Shown here piece by piece: positions 23,801-36,700 of a stretch of 64,000 nt of DNA (the first letter of the stretch is position 1; each line of letters begins with the position of its first letter). Made by a program: the position numbers and the translations under genes. Source of the DNA: Lithospermum erythrorhizon (lineage: Eukaryota > Streptophyta > Magnoliopsida > Boraginales > Boraginaceae); assembly GCA_019722365.1 (NCBI GenBank), contig JADFUC010002391.1:1-64000 (forward strand), written 5' to 3'. The notes below the pieces were generated by a model that was given only the letters and a program-made list of their open reading frames with translations, was not told the origin of the DNA and searched no databases.

Positions 23801-26277
23801 ATTTCATTTTTAACATTACTTGGAATGATGGTTTCATTTACTTAAATTTCAGGTTGAAGCTCCTGATAGGACCGGAAGAGAAGCAATACTGAAAGTTCAT
23901 GTCTCCAAGAAAGAACTTCCTCTGGCTCTTGATGTCAATCTGAGTAATATTGCTTCTATGACAACTGGTTTCACTGGGTAATGATATCATCCTTTTGATC
24001 CGTTGATCTATTCTCCACTATTTGTTCAAGCAACACCTTTAAGGTACTTGTCACCAACATCTAAACTTGTGCAGGGCAGACCTTGCAAACTTGGTGAATG
24101 AGGCTGCTCTATTGGCTGGAAGGCAAAATAAACTATTTGTCGAAAGGATTGATTTCATTCACGCGGTGGAGAGATCAATAGCAGTAAGTCTTTCTGATAG
24201 CAACTCTTTAAGTCAGATGAAATTGAAGTGTAAACATTAGCAGACGTAATTAAATTATACTCCCTCCATCTCAATTTAAGTGATCATCTAGCAAAAATTT
24301 CTCTTTTCATTATAACCTCGATCAAATAAATTGAGACGGAGGGAGTATTTATTACCCACTATAATCTTGTGTCAGAGAATTAGGAAGCCAGTATTGATGT
24401 GTATTTTATAAAAAGTAACTTATCATCAAGTTGGAATTTGTTCTCAAGTTCTGACTGATTACTGAGCACTGATCTATGTGTTCAGTTGTGTTCTGTTAAT
24501 TTTTCTCTCTTAGTAGAAATATTCACTAGTGCCATATCCCCATTCCCGTTGCGCTGAATTTCTGAGTTGATGTTTCAGGGGATTGAGAAGAAGACTGTCA
24601 AGTTGCAAGGCTGTGAGAAAGGGGTAGTTTCTCGTCATGAGGCTGGTCATGCAGTTGTGGGCACTGCCGTAGCAAATCTTTTACCTGGACAGCCACGAGT
24701 TGAGGTAACTACACCATTGTAATGAACATACATCATGTCATGTTTCTGTTCATTTATCCGTTCACTTGGTAGTCTTATGTTTGCTGTGCTAGTACCTCTT
24801 TCTTTCTTTCTTATTGATGATAGGAATGTAAGGTGCCCAGTTACTTGTTCAGATAGATATGCTTGTTATGTTTTTTTGTAACACGATATATTCAGCTTCT
24901 CTATAAGGCTTCTCTTGGTACTAAGCTATTATATACAAAAGAAATACTTCATTTCAACCCCTTACCTAGATTCTTTCACTTCACTATGTCAAATTGCTTG
25001 TTTGTTTCTTAAACTTAAAGGGATATACCATTACCAGCTGATGCGAATTTTCTTTTCGTTAGATCTCTCCTGAATCCTGACCTCATTTCCACTTTGGTTT
25101 CTTCATAAATAATGACCTCATTCATTTTGATGATAGGAATGTAAGGGCCTGTTTGTCGTTGCTTAATTTTTTTTTTGTTAGTTTTTAGATAACTTTTCTA
25201 AGATTTCTTTTTGATTATCTCATACAAAACATGATTTTAAGCGGGTAAAAGAAACAATTCCAAATGGGCCCTGAAATTTGCAAGTACATCATCCTTGTGC
25301 AAGATTTCTACAGGATAGGCTTATGACCTCAATAACTCAAAAATTGTTATTTTGCAATCCTAACAGAAGCTGAGCATATTACCAAGATCAGGGGGAGCCC
25401 TGGGGTTTACTTATATCCCTCCAACAACTGAGGATAGATATTTGCTCTTCGTTGATGAGTTACGCGGACGCTTAGTCACTCTTCTTGGAGGCCGTGCTGC
25501 AGAGGAATTTATTTACTCTGGACGTGTGTCAACAGGTGCACTGGATGACATACGTAGAGCTACTGACGTGGCCTATAAAGCTGTTGCTGAGTATGGACTT
25601 AACGAGACGATAGGGCCTATTTCATTAGCTACTCTTTCTGGTGGTGGAATGGATGAATCTGGAGGGGGTACACCTTGGGGAAGAGATCAGGTTATCTTTT
25701 TTTTTTTCCTTTTATAGTTCATTTTAGTAATGCAATTTTTCCTTAATTCGCTTGCACTACATAGGTTTTGTGTTTTGGGCACGAATTTACTCTAGCTTTG
25801 TGTCAACAGGGTCATCTCGTTGATCTTGTTCAAAAGGAAGTTAAAGAATTGCTGCAATCTGCGCTTGATGTGGCACTCTCTGTTGTGCGTGCTAATCCTG
25901 CTGTGCTGGAGGGGTTGGGAGCAGAGCTGGAAGGTAACAGACTGTCATTTTGATATAAATATTTCCTGAACTACTCTATTAATTTTTTCATGACTGAGGA
26001 CTTTGCGTCCAGACTAATTTGGGAAATTATCTAATTGACAGTTACATGAATTGATGATTTTTTTTTTCTTCTAGCATCCTGCCAACTCTCATTCACTTCT
26101 TTGATTAGTTTGTCTCATGGTTCTTCTTGTTTGAAATGTTTTCATTCAGACAAAGAGAAAGTAGAGGGTGAACAGCTACAGAAGTGGTTGAAGATGGTTG
26201 TTACGCCAGCCGAACTTACATTCTTTGTCAGAGGCAAGCAAGGGTCTCTTCTCCCCTTGCAAAGCAATTCTTCATGA
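20890..26277 (+). CDS. FTSH7/9: Chloroplast ATP-dependent zinc metalloprotease, FtsH7/FtsH9 type
   Basis: Thirteen exons: 20890-21765, 22561-22626, 22711-22845, 22928-22993, 23152-23337, 23488-23574, 23652-23765, 23853-23977, 24075-24183, 24579-24704, 25367-25690, 25810-25933 and 26150-26277. All are in phase and give 821 residues, near the length of Arabidopsis FTSH7/9. The N terminus is a Ser/Asn-rich transit-peptide-like stretch with Gly/Ser and poly-Asn runs. Membrane segments lie at about 150-170 and 286-310, with the FtsH extracellular-type domain between them. The AAA+ module has Walker A GLPGTGKT (383-390) and Walker B IIFIDE (438-443), followed by RPGRFDR. The protease site is HEAGH (His608, Glu609, His612), with the third zinc ligand Asp expected in [10 protein letters not shown] near 690. 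FtsH enzymes form hexamers that extract and degrade membrane proteins. The 7/9 subtype rather than thylakoid FtsH1/2/5/8 is inferred from [20 protein letters not shown] and the C-terminal region. Confidence 0.95.
22196..22313. repeat. Two tandem 59-bp repeats in FtsH intron 1
   Basis: Units at 22196-22254 and 22255-22313 are nearly identical. Each contains tagtgactaacacta, and the first is preceded by agtgttagt, its inverted partner, so the stretch could fold into hairpins. It lies wholly inside intron 1. Confidence 0.75.
24258..24347. mobile_element. Stowaway-type MITE in FtsH intron 9
   Basis: A 90-bp element flanked by TA on both sides, with inverted ends ctccctccatctcaattta and taaattgagacggagggag that pair with one mismatch. 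These are the hallmarks of Stowaway MITEs mobilised by Tc1/mariner transposases. It sits between exons 9 and 10 and does not touch the splice sites. Confidence 0.85.
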
Positions 26278-28525
26278 CAAGTAATGTGTGCTCAACCCAT
26301 TTGTTTGATTGAAACTACATGTTTTGAGTTCCAAACTTGCTATTCACACCCGCTTCATCTGGAGCAGCAACACTATAGTATGCACAATATCACTTTTCTA
26401 ACTCACCATCGCCACTCTGTATATTCAAGTAAGAATTCCTGGCTCGACATAGGACTCCATAATTATTACTCACAAGCTGGCAGCAATTGAAGACTTCATT
26501 ACTTGAGATTTTTCGCCTTTACTCTGCCAAATATGGGACGTGGGCTCCAGTCGGACCTAATCTCTACTGTACATCCTCAAATTATTTACAAATATTAGCA
26601 ACAAGTGGTATTTATTGTTGTTGTATATGTTATATGGAAAGTCATGTTTAATGCCTTTCAAATGGTTGTGCAGAGAGTCTACATTTTTCTCATCTTTAAA
26701 TTTCCTGTTACCAAAATAATGTATTATGTCACTTATATAATGTCTTTACAAAAACTGAATGTCACATTGCCCTTTATCCCTAAAGTGCCCATTTTGTCAA
26801 AAGTCACATACTGAAGGATGCCAAATACTGCAACTGAACATTCTTGACATTAAATTTGCTTTTCTTCAAAGGCATACAAAAGGGGAAAGTATCAAGATTT
26901 AACTACATAGTCATAATCAATGTTTATCATCTGACAACTTTCATTAAAAAAAACGAGTGGCGTTTCAACGCTGAATGTTGATTTTATCTTCAGGCACTGA
27001 TAATCTAGTAGACGTCAAGTTTGAAAGGCCCCTTATGTTTTTCTTTTGTTTTTCTTGATTTCACATGTAATTTTTCTCTTTCTAATCATCTGGTTCACAG
27101 AATCCCTCATTAGTTGTGACTTGACCAGGGAGTTTACGGCTAGAGAGAGAGCTTTCTGATCTCTACAGTCAACCCAATATTGCGACTTTGACCAACTGAC
27201 GATTAAACGGAGTATATGTCAAGCTAGTCAATGATAAGTTTAGATTCTGAGATGAATAATGAGCTTTACTTGAAAGTTAATATAATTAGAAGAATAAAAG
27301 TATTGGAACTCATTATACTAATTTATCAACTTAGCAAGTTACATACAAAATCATTTTAATTTCACTTTTGGGGATCAATAGCCTCTAAAACAACCCTTCC
27401 CTCGCTTTCACATCAATCTTAAAATGGTAACTTTTTCGTAGTATATGGTGATAAGCCACATTGGTGTGTGTAAAAGATTGAAATTTTTGCTCCTGGATTG
27501 TTGTGGCCCATCTTGAGGTTGTATCTTTTTTTAATAATATTCTCTTGTTCTGTGATGTCATTAACAATTGCATTATTTAAAGCCTTTTTACATTTTTATA
27601 AATTTATATATAATATAAAAATATATATATATATATGTGAAGCAATTTCTTTGAAAAATTTATATCAATAAAATTGTTTTGAAAAAAAAAACATTTTATA
27701 AATTTATATAATCATTCACATCCTTATCAATAAAATTTACATAATCGATAAATTATTTCGCCACTATCCTTCTCAATAAAATCGCACACGGCCTCGCAGA
27801 AACAGAAGAAAGTTAACGATCCCAGCAGCTGCATCGCATCACAAATACCCCGGAAATAGATGCCACTCGGCTCTTCATTTTTAACATTTTACTCACTAAA
27901 GCGAGTTGGGGTCAAAATATAATTTCTTTTGAGATTTGGCCCTCATTTAAGTTCTAATTTTAAATGTATTTTTTATTGAAAATATATTTTTTATTGAAGG
28001 ATTTTATCGTATAATTAGGTGTAATATTAGAACTTAACGTCAAATCTTAAAAATCAGATTTTGACCCCAAAGCTCTGCTCTTAATCGAACGAACGCAATA
28101 TTAACTATATATTAAACAGAACTAAATCGTAGAATCACCGGCCAGATATTTTCATGCCACAAACTATTTTAAGTGATATATCATTATTTACCTTAATTAA
28201 TACGTAACTCTTGCCAATGCGTAATTTACTATACTTATCGATACCAAACCACCACTCATTAATCCTCGTGATTATATAACTATAATTTAATCTTTCAATT
28301 TCAAAGTAGTTTGGGTGGGAAAAGATTGAAAGAGACCATTTACTGGTAAACATTTGTCACCAACTCTTTACCTTTATTGTCATGTATGTCACCTATCAAT
28401 TATATTTAAGCACACCTTAGTTTCTACATTTTAGCCATATTCTTGTATTTATACACATCACCTTTCTTCTATAGTTCTCTTCCTCTTCAAAAAAAGTCTT
28501 CCAATAAAAGCATATTTGTTTCTAA
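26278..28525. other. FtsH 3' flank and AT-rich spacer
   Basis: The first few hundred bases are the probable 3' UTR of the FtsH gene. An AT dinucleotide run lies near 27610-27640. No other coding or RNA feature is supportable. Confidence 0.5.
28440..28455 (+). promoter_or_regulatory. TATA-like box of the small gene at 28526
   Basis: The sequence tgtatttatacac lies about 75-80 bases before the start codon at 28526 and precedes a CT-rich leader typical of plant 5' UTRs. Confidence 0.35.
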
Positions 28526-28909
28526 ATGTCAACTACAGTTCAAGGAGGAGTGATTATCCAACAAAATGTTAATGAAAACATGGTAAATAGGCTTCATAAA
28601 CAGAGCTCAAGCAAGAAAAACAATGGAAGTTCAACTCTCTGCAGTTCAAGAAGTTGTAGTTTCAGACTTCCTAAAGGAAAAGAATTGTACCCTTTGAAGT
28701 ATTTTAGATTTCTTGGTGGGAAAATGGTTGAGGCAATACAAGTGGTTTCTGGAAAGAGGGGTTCTCCAAGAGTCAGTAGTTCTTCAGAAAGAGTAATCAA
28801 GCATGGGGTTGCTCCAATGGATTCTCATAGAGCAGAGGCCATTGACGATTGCATAGAGTTCATCAACTCTTCTTCTTCATTTCCAAGATCCAAATCTGTA
28901 TCTCATTGA
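28526..28909 (+). CDS. Small plant protein of unknown function (Josephin-like annotation group)
   Basis: An uninterrupted frame of 127 residues with a CT-rich leader before it and a TATA-like box upstream. The C-terminal part SHRAEAIDDCIEFINSSSS followed by FPRSKSVSH resembles short plant proteins often labelled 'Josephin-like' in genome annotations. The label is borrowed: I see no catalytic Cys/His arrangement of a true Josephin deubiquitinase in so short a protein. The middle is basic and Ser-rich, with a hydrophobic patch LYPLKYFRFLGGKMVEAIQV. No signal peptide or membrane helix is clear. Neighbouring genes give no functional clue. The gene looks real from codon composition and the conserved tail; its role is unknown. 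Confidence 0.7.
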   Translation: MSTTVQGGVIIQQNVNENMVNRLHKQSSSKKNNGSSTLCSSRSCSFRLPKGKELYPLKYFRFLGGKMVEAIQVVSGKRGSPRVSSSSERVIKHGVAPMDSHRAEAIDDCIEFINSSSSFPRSKSVSH

Positions 28910-29415
28910 ATTTTTTGATAGGGTTGGTGATATGATGTTCAAGAACTCTAAATTAATCTATCATGATTGCACCTTTTTGCCACTTTTTCCAAAATGTATG
29001 ACCAGAAACAATAGATTTGTGTCCTTACCTATCATAGTGATTGAAAACAGGAAAATGGTGTCCCATTTTGATGTGAACAATATTTTGTTAGCCATTCAGT
29101 TTGCTTAATCAATGAACTACTCCATGTAAGTTATGGTTCTATGGTACTCCTGTTTTCTTTATAGAATTGCTAGTCTTTTTATTTTTTATACTCCGTATTT
29201 TTAAATGATGTACCATCAAGTTATTACCATTCAAAGTTCAAACACTAAAAGAAAATTGATGTAATACTAATACAAAAAAGAGATATGATTAGTCAATAAT
29301 TAAGCATGTTTAAACGATAGCAATTCTAGGATGATTGAGCTCATGTGAATTCTTTAAAAGAACAAAGTGAATCAAGACAACAATATCGGGAATACATGTA
29401 ATAATAGCTGAGTTG

Positions 29416-29562
29416 TTATACACACCCAAATAGTATTTAGTATTGGGTTTGGAAATAAAATGATTATTTTACCCCTCATATTTGTAAGTATAGTAGTTAG
29501 GAAGTTTTATTAAAGGCAAAATTGTCATTTCACTAAAAATTACTATTTGGATATATGTATAA
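29416..29562 (+). mobile_element. 147-bp MITE, copy 1
   Basis: The ends ttatacacacccaaatagta and, inverted, ttatacatatatccaaatag form terminal inverted repeats of about 20 bp. The inside contains conserved blocks such as aaaatgattattttacccc. A second copy of equal length lies inverted at 30873-31019. There is no coding capacity, as expected for a non-autonomous DNA transposon; the superfamily is not identified. Confidence 0.7.
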
Positions 29563-30872
29563 TGTTGCCCCAATAATAATTTATAAAATCAATCCATCAA
29601 ACTTATTAGCAAATCCGGCGTATCGTCTTTGGAGTTCAAAAACAGGACATGATGTTGCAGAACATTTAGTATAGTACATTATTGAATAAAATAGGATTTG
29701 GACCACCAATATATATGCTTGCTCAACAAAGATTTTTGGGTTCGATTTTCACCACGAAAATGATACAAATAAAATAAAATAATTGTTCGTCATTTTATTC
29801 TGTTCACGATATTAAGATTGATTGCCCAAACTGATCAGGAATGCATGAGAAAGTTTTGAAATAAAGTAATTTAATTTGCCCTTCCTTCACTATTGAGCAA
29901 TCTATATATACCCCCACATGTGTCATGTTCCTGGATCGGGTGTCGTTTACAGAGTTGTCTTGGCATTTACATACTAGGAATGCTTGTCCTCACAGGGAAA
30001 GTAATGGCCCTGGTGAGAAGTCTATTTCAATATTCTCAGGTGAAGAAGACTCTTGTCTGTCCTTAGCTATTCAAATTGCACCCACCTAATAATTTATTAT
30101 TCACATTAGATTTTTTTCTCAATAGGAACAATATACAGTACTATTGTTCCCTAGTTAACCTATGATAACTTGAACATGTATATATGATTTTAGTTAAAAT
30201 TGAAGTATATTAGCATTATATTGCACTTCGTTGTATTTCTTTTATTGATGTTAGAAACAATCAAGTAAAAATATACTTAAGGAACGTTGATGTCTTGGTG
30301 CGCAGTGCAGTGAGTACATGAAAACGGATTATAGTATAATTAGCTACATAATTTTGATTACTTTCTCGTCCACAACCTCAGACATTATTCAACTTAATAA
30401 GTTTGTATTTGTAAGAGAATCTTAAATTGTAAACAAAATTATAATTAAGACATGACACATCCATTGTATTGTATTTCCCCTTAACTCCTTATCTTTCATG
30501 GTTAGTTGCCACTCTAACTCATAATTTGTCTAGTTAGTTGCTTCTGCCTTCTTGTAGTAGTGCACATGCACTAACGTTTAATTCTCTACTTACCTTAATC
30601 TTTAATATGTCCAGTTAACTTCATCTCCTTAGACACCATCCATTATCTTCATCCTAAATGTCTAAATAAATCTGACACTTGGCCGAAGGACCTTAGAAAT
30701 CTACATCCAAGGTTGGTACTCCAATGTGACATATTAGTGATGAGTTTGAACCTAGATCTATCATATTAAATCTCAACTATTGATAATTTCAACCAATTTC
30801 CTGCACCATAGTAGTAAAACTATCATAACTTCATCCCAAAGTGAAGTTTTTGTTTGAGCAACTAAATGAACT

Positions 30873-31019
30873 TTATCTTTTAAAACCATCTAGTGTTTTT
30901 AGCAAAATAACAATTTTGCCCCCAATTAAACTTCCTCAACTATTACACTTGCAAATAAGGGGGGCAAAATAGTCATTTTATCCCTAAACCCATCACTATT
31001 TGGGTGTTTGTGTGTATAA
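30873..31019 (-). mobile_element. 147-bp MITE, copy 2 (inverted)
   Basis: Read on the minus strand this starts ttatacacacaaacacccaa and runs through the same internal blocks as copy 1 (aaaatgactattttgcccc, caaaattgttattttg). The far end is more diverged (actagatggttttaaaag), so this copy is older or damaged at that end. Confidence 0.65.
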
Positions 31020-31551
31020 CAGCAGCGTTTTAGGTAGGTTTTGTTCAAGACTTAACTCACTGGAGGGATGCCAGGGCCACCAAAGGACATTTTCATTTCA
31101 ATATGCAATTCTAAGCAAGCATACAACTTCATTCATAGTATTATCAAACTGAGTAGTGCATCATTGCTTTAATGATTTGAAAGAGCACAACTTCCATTAA
31201 GTTCATAAAGAGCATATACAAAGTTACAAGACAAACCCACAAGTGGCACAAGATATGTTACTTTAATTTGTTCCAATTTAATGAATACATTGAACAAATC
31301 TTTTTTGATAATATAACTAATTGAGTTAATTTAGAAATCTTATACTACTGATATTGAAAGGTATGAAGTCCAATAATATAGATTTGTGTAACTAATCAAA
31401 GAATTTAAGTTAACAATATTATATTTAGTACATGAATAAATGACAGGAACTATTAAACTGACAATAAAATATACAAACTATTTCATAACCACAATCCAAC
31501 ACTAAAATAGTGTTACATTTTTCACCAACAATGTAATGCATTAAATCATGA

Positions 31552-31854
31552 TCAATCTTTCTTGGCAAAGAGACCACCAAAGCCTCCAAAACCACCACCA
31601 CCAGGATTCTTCGGTGGCGGGTCTGCCACGGTTGTCTTCCTTGCACTAGAAGTGCCACCACTCTTCTCCTCCACCTTCTTCAAGATTGGATCAGTTTCAT
31701 AAAACTGGTCTTGCTTCGTTAAGCTCCCAAGAACAAAGTCAAGAAGCCCTTTTTCCTCACTGCCTCCACCAGTGCCCTTTGCTGCAATGGCTGCTGTATG
31801 CACTCTTCTTTGGGGAACAACCAAAGGAGGAGTGAACAAGTTCAATGAAGCCAT
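31552..31854 (-). CDS. TSP9: Thylakoid soluble phosphoprotein TSP9
   Basis: An intronless 100-residue frame. The first 25 or so residues form a transit-peptide-like stretch ending near [10 protein letters not shown]. The mature part matches the small basic phosphoprotein first described in spinach: [32 protein letters not shown] and the Gly-rich C-terminal [13 protein letters not shown]9 is phosphorylated on threonines by light-regulated thylakoid kinases and partly released from the membrane. It sits at interfaces between LHCII and the photosystems and affects light-harvesting adjustment. Thr residues in [12 protein letters not shown] are candidate phosphosites by position. No lesions are visible, and the convincing start is Met at 31854. 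Confidence 0.93.
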   Translation of the reverse strand: MASLNLFTPPLVVPQRRVHTAAIAAKGTGGGSEEKGLLDFVLGSLTKQDQFYETDPILKKVEEKSGGTSSARKTTVADPPPKNPGGGGFGGFGGLFAKKD

Positions 31855-33726
31855 CTTAAATCTTGAAAGAATTAAAGCAAAGAAGATAAATGCTAAGGGA
31901 TAATGTGGTATATTTGCACTTGTTTCTTGATTTCCAAGTCCTTAAATGAATAAAATCAAATGATCTTTGTTTACAGCATGAGCTCTCCACAAGCCACATA
32001 CATCTTATCTTCATTTTTTTTTTAATTTGTTTTGTGTGTGTTTTTTTTCTAATATTCGGGCTATGGCCTATGGCCATGAATTTTACAAGTTGGATTTTTT
32101 TCCAATTTTTGGGTCATTTCGATAATTAGTTCTATTATGATGTTTGAAAAGTATTTTTTAAGAATAGTTTCAACATTAAATTCTACCTTCAACCCCTCAA
32201 GGCCAGCCACACACGCCACTGATTCTACCAACAACAACACATTCAACAGAGCGATCATGATCTCCGTTTAAAAAAAAATTATATTATTTTATCATCCAAG
32301 GTTCTTCTTCCTCTAAAACCTGGGCTTCATTTCAACCTCAAAATAATATTTTTGTGGTAGGACAACAATTATTATTTCTTCCTTCATTCTTTCCTCTTTT
32401 GGTGGTATATTTTATTTTTTAATTTTATTTGGCTACTATTTTTTGTGTAATATTTTCTTTACACATTTTGTGTAATATGCTTCTTCTTTCTTATTCTGAC
32501 GAACCGATACTTTACAAAGAAGTTTGAACGAGACTGCCCGCCCTCAGCCCGCCCGTCTGTTCCAGTGGCCGTAAGACGTCCAAACCATCTAACACATCTC
32601 GAGACAAGATGGTGACCGTAGAATGCTGTTGGATCATACTGGTCAATAGATTATATTACAATCGTCTCCAGACAGATTTTCTTTCTGGGCAGGAATTTCT
32701 CGATTACAATCTATCGACTATAACTGACAGCTATTTTTAGATGAACTTCAATAATATCATCATCATCATTTGACGAGCATTGCCTCTCTAATTCAATTAT
32801 ATCTATAGTAATTATACAGCTTTATAAACGAATATCAATCATCGATGAAATATAAAATGATATTGAAATCATAAAACCAATAAAAAATTATGGTATAATC
32901 ATAGAATGACATTTAGTGTAATGTGCAATGTATAACAGATTGAGAGTAATAACTAATACTCCGTAACTTTGTAGGGAGCTTAATGGGCCATCAAGTTTGA
33001 GGTGTTTTAACTTTTAAGTTTTAAGGTAGAAGTAGTCAAGTAGACGAAGCAGTAAAACTGTGCTTAATTGAAATAAAAGTGCAATTAACCATTCCGGTCC
33101 GCCTCCAAACCCAACCAACGGTCCAACATTGAAGTCAGAGAAGCTTGGACAGACCCAAGTTGATCCATATTCACATTGATATGTTCCTTCTGCAACGTAT
33201 AATAAGAGAGAGGAGTGATAGAGGTAAAGCAAATTAAGCTATTAATTATGGAAACATTTAACAATAATAAAGAAGATGAAGACCACCATCCATGCATGCA
33301 CACGGGCGATCTAGATACTTGTAGCTTAATAATAATGCCATCTATAACATTATTGGATGGGTAAAACTATCATCAATGTGATTAAGTATTATTTTAATAA
33401 TTATTCTAGTTGCTCGTTTGAGTGTTGTGTGGTAAGAAATCTAAATTCTGGAAGCCTAATAGTAACTATATCAAGCCAAGTGATAATATAAATTCGCTGA
33501 GGGGTCAAATAGAATTAAATTGGCTCGAGTCGGCACTAAACCGAGAAGAGAAATAAAACCGCTTTATCATCATCAAACGAGACTTAAACATTATCTCATA
33601 AATATCTCTCCCACCTACCCCAATCACTATTCATTACTCATCCAAAAAACTCTACCAACCCCTCTCAAAAATCTCGCCCAAACCATCCCTCCTTCTTTCT
33701 TGGCATTTTATTTTTTTATTTTCTCT
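31855..33726. other. TSP9 upstream region and spacer with one terminal-exon-like segment on -
   Basis: The first few hundred bases are the TSP9 promoter. On the minus strand 33189-33085 follows the acceptor atacgttgcag and encodes 34 residues, including MDQLGSVQASLTSMLDRWLG, before a stop. It looks like a genuine last exon, but I cannot assign a family or find upstream exons. The GC-rich patch at 32530-32590 is unexplained. Confidence 0.4.
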
Positions 33727-33783
33727 ATGAAATATCGACCCAAATTCCATAATCTTTGTTCCCCCATCCTTAGATTATCAAAG
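33727..33783 (+). other. Possible first coding exon (19 codons) with splice donor
   Basis: ATG at 33727 opens MKYRPKFHNLCSPILRLSK, which ends exactly at a donor-like aaag|gtatga and is preceded by a C-rich leader-like stretch. The composition would suit a mitochondrial or plastid presequence. No convincing following exon is seen; 2-5 kb downstream the DNA is retrotransposon debris. It could be a broken gene or chance. Confidence 0.25.
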
Positions 33784-36700
33784 GTATGATTTTTAATCTT
33801 CAAATCTCATTGGCTTTGAGCTATAGTTAACTATTTCTAATTGCTGAGCTTGAGACTTTAAAATGGTATATATGTATCAAATCTTGCTTGGACACATGCA
33901 TAAGCTTATAACAATTCCCGATTTCTTTGGAGTTGAAATGCGGTTGAATGTCGAGTAGTTGACCTTTTTGTTAGAGACTAGTTGACTTTGAAGAAAAACA
34001 AACGGGTGCTATTATCGATCTTTTAATATAGTTGTTTTGAGTAAAAAGATCGCATTTTTATGTTGTCGAAGGAATTATGTTGAAGTAATGGATTTGTGTT
34101 AATTGAGTATTTGAGTTTTGGAATAAAGGTTGATAGAAATGGACAGTTAAATTAGTTTGGAAAAAATTGATTTCTTGAGTTGATTAGAAATTATTTTGTG
34201 TTAGCTGCCAAGCCAGTTTACTACGGTGAAGTTTGAAAGTATTGAAATTGTTTTATTACTTGTTTAAGAATGCTTTAGAAATCTTCCCACCTAAAGTTGA
34301 CATATCACAACTAAATCGTGAAAGTGAAGTTGAACTAAAATGCAAAAGTGTGCGTTAAGGTTAACTTGAAACTTTAAGTCGAGTAGTTGCTGACCTAAAC
34401 CTCTAAACGAATTTGCTGTCAACACTAAATTGGGTCGAAATAATAGTAAGTAGTAATTGTATCTTCGCATTTTTGTCACGCTGAGCGCTGGTAGCCAAGG
34501 TGAGCATTATCTCATGGGTGTAGATTAGTTATTACTTATTCGTGTGAATGTGTCAATTTGTTGGATAATCGTGAGCATGTTTATTCATGTAGGTGTATTT
34601 TTGTGTTGATCGCTTGCGCATGATTAGTTGGCTTTCTTTCGCTGGAGTAGTTGTGTGTGGTGGTTTTGTGGGAATTATAGCGCTGGTGATGAATTAGATT
34701 TTGTGCGGTTTTTCCGGGTTGCTTTGATCATATTGAAGCCCTTAGGTGTTTGTGTTATTGAGTGGCATAAACGAAGTTGTTTATATTGCTTTTCTCTCTT
34801 TCTTTCTTTCTTTTTGCTTTTTCTGCTGATGATGCTGAAGTTAAATTATCCGTATTGCGTTATACTTCGGTACGTAGTGTGTTGTATTTGCCTCATACCG
34901 TTACGAAAGTGCGCGTTGTTTAATTTTTATGTCGGCGGGCATGTTTCTCCCCCCGCAGTCGAGGTTGATTATATACGACAATTGTTGAAACCGACTCTAT
35001 GTCGGAGTCGTGTTTGTTGTTTGAAGGTGGGCTGGCTGGGGCTGTAGCTGTCAGAGCAGCACCAGCGCAGCCTAAGTAGTCGCTGAGTCGATGTTATTCA
35101 TTGTTTGTGAATTTAATGTTTCCACATAGTTGATTATGTTTTAAAGTTGTGGACTTTGGGATATCGTTGTCGATGTTTTCTTGAGATGCATGATTACTGT
35201 TGATGTTCTTTATTAGAATGAGCATGTTTAGTTTGACATTTAGCCTATGGATTTATGATCATAGTAATATCGATTTTCCTACATTATGACTGGAAGCTGT
35301 AAGCAAGATTCGCCAGCTACCTATCTAATTATGCTAATCTAACTATCCCTTATACTCATGCCGCGTACGTGGTGCGAGTTAATTTCAAATTATCGAGAAG
35401 TATCTACTAAGCCGGCAGCTCATACACCTTCGCTCAAGTATGGGCGGTTTTTTATTTCCAGCGTTACTGTGTGGGCGCTTTAAAGATTTTTGAGCATTCG
35501 TGTGCCGCAGGTTTTAGTTGAAATGACGGCGCTGCCAGAACCTTACGCTTCTTTTTTGCCTTTTTATTGTAGTCCCGGATTTCTATGTTGTTGTTATTTC
35601 GAATTTTCGTGAGTAATAAGTTGATATTTTGTACACGGGAGATTGTTGTATATTGCTTTTTTTCGTGTTATGTGGGTTAAAAAACAATTACCTATGGATC
35701 ACTATTTTCCTTCTCTCAAACTGCTCTCTTCTTCGATGTATCTTGTTTTATTGATTTCCATGTAAGGACAGACGTGTCTCAACTCGCTCATCCATCGATT
35801 TGCCGACTCAGCATCCGTGTGATTTCGACGATTCTTAACTGGCGGGCCGACTGGGCGGGTCGTTACAAACGTGGTTCAGCCTTACCCTCCTCACTAGCAT
35901 CGGACGGATGGCACGCATTTTGGTTCCTCGACATTAACTGCAGCTTTTTGACATCTCAACACACCTAAGAGTCAATGACTCTTTCTTTAACAATTGAAGC
36001 AACTTCCTCTCTAATAACGTTCTCTTCAACATTAATTTTATCATGGGAGTTCTCCCCACCAACATCATCATATTCCATATTATCCATACTGCCTAGGGTT
36101 ATCGAAGTTCATGAATGTTTGTATAAATCCAAGCAGCGTAAATAATTATTGTGAATTGCGTGGTTACCTATCATGAATCAGCTTAACCACAGAATAACAT
36201 TTCTTTTGATTGGCATGTAGATTGACTACGTGCTTGTCTGTCTTTCCATTGTTGTCGAAGACCCGGTAAGCCGACCTTCGACCTTCGCCATCCGGCCTCT
36301 TTGTTTATTACATGGGGTTCCACCACCACGCATTTATCATCACTGCTCCAACACCCTTCTTTTTCTCCCTTCCCTCGTCGCTCTTTTCCCCGACGTGTTA
36401 AGACCTCTCTCTCGAAGTTTTTTTTACCATTAGGGTAGGTGGGCCTGGAACTTTGCCTGATCTTTGCCATGAACAAGCCATGCTGCCAGCACCTGGCAGA
36501 GAGCAACCCGGCTTGAGATTAGTCAGGAAGATCAGAAGGAATCACTGAATAAAATAGATATATTCCTCCTTCCTCACAAGAGAGAGAGAGTCGATGATGG
36601 GGTTTTTGGTATCGTTTGGGAACAATATATGGAAAGCTCCGTAAAATCTCACCACAATAAATAAACCACATTTGCTCTTTAACTCCGATCATTAACGCCC

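Larger units (their letters stand above)
28910..31551. other. Spacer holding two inverted MITE copies
   Basis: Apart from the two 147-bp elements listed separately, the stretch is AT-rich with no recognisable gene. The beginning is the likely 3' flank of the small gene and the last 100-150 bases are the 3' flank of TSP9. Confidence 0.5.

Noticed and set aside
36183..36506. 107-residue minus-strand frame in the GC-richer block
   Set aside because: Basic, low-information composition; it lies in probable retrotransposon debris with no domain signal.
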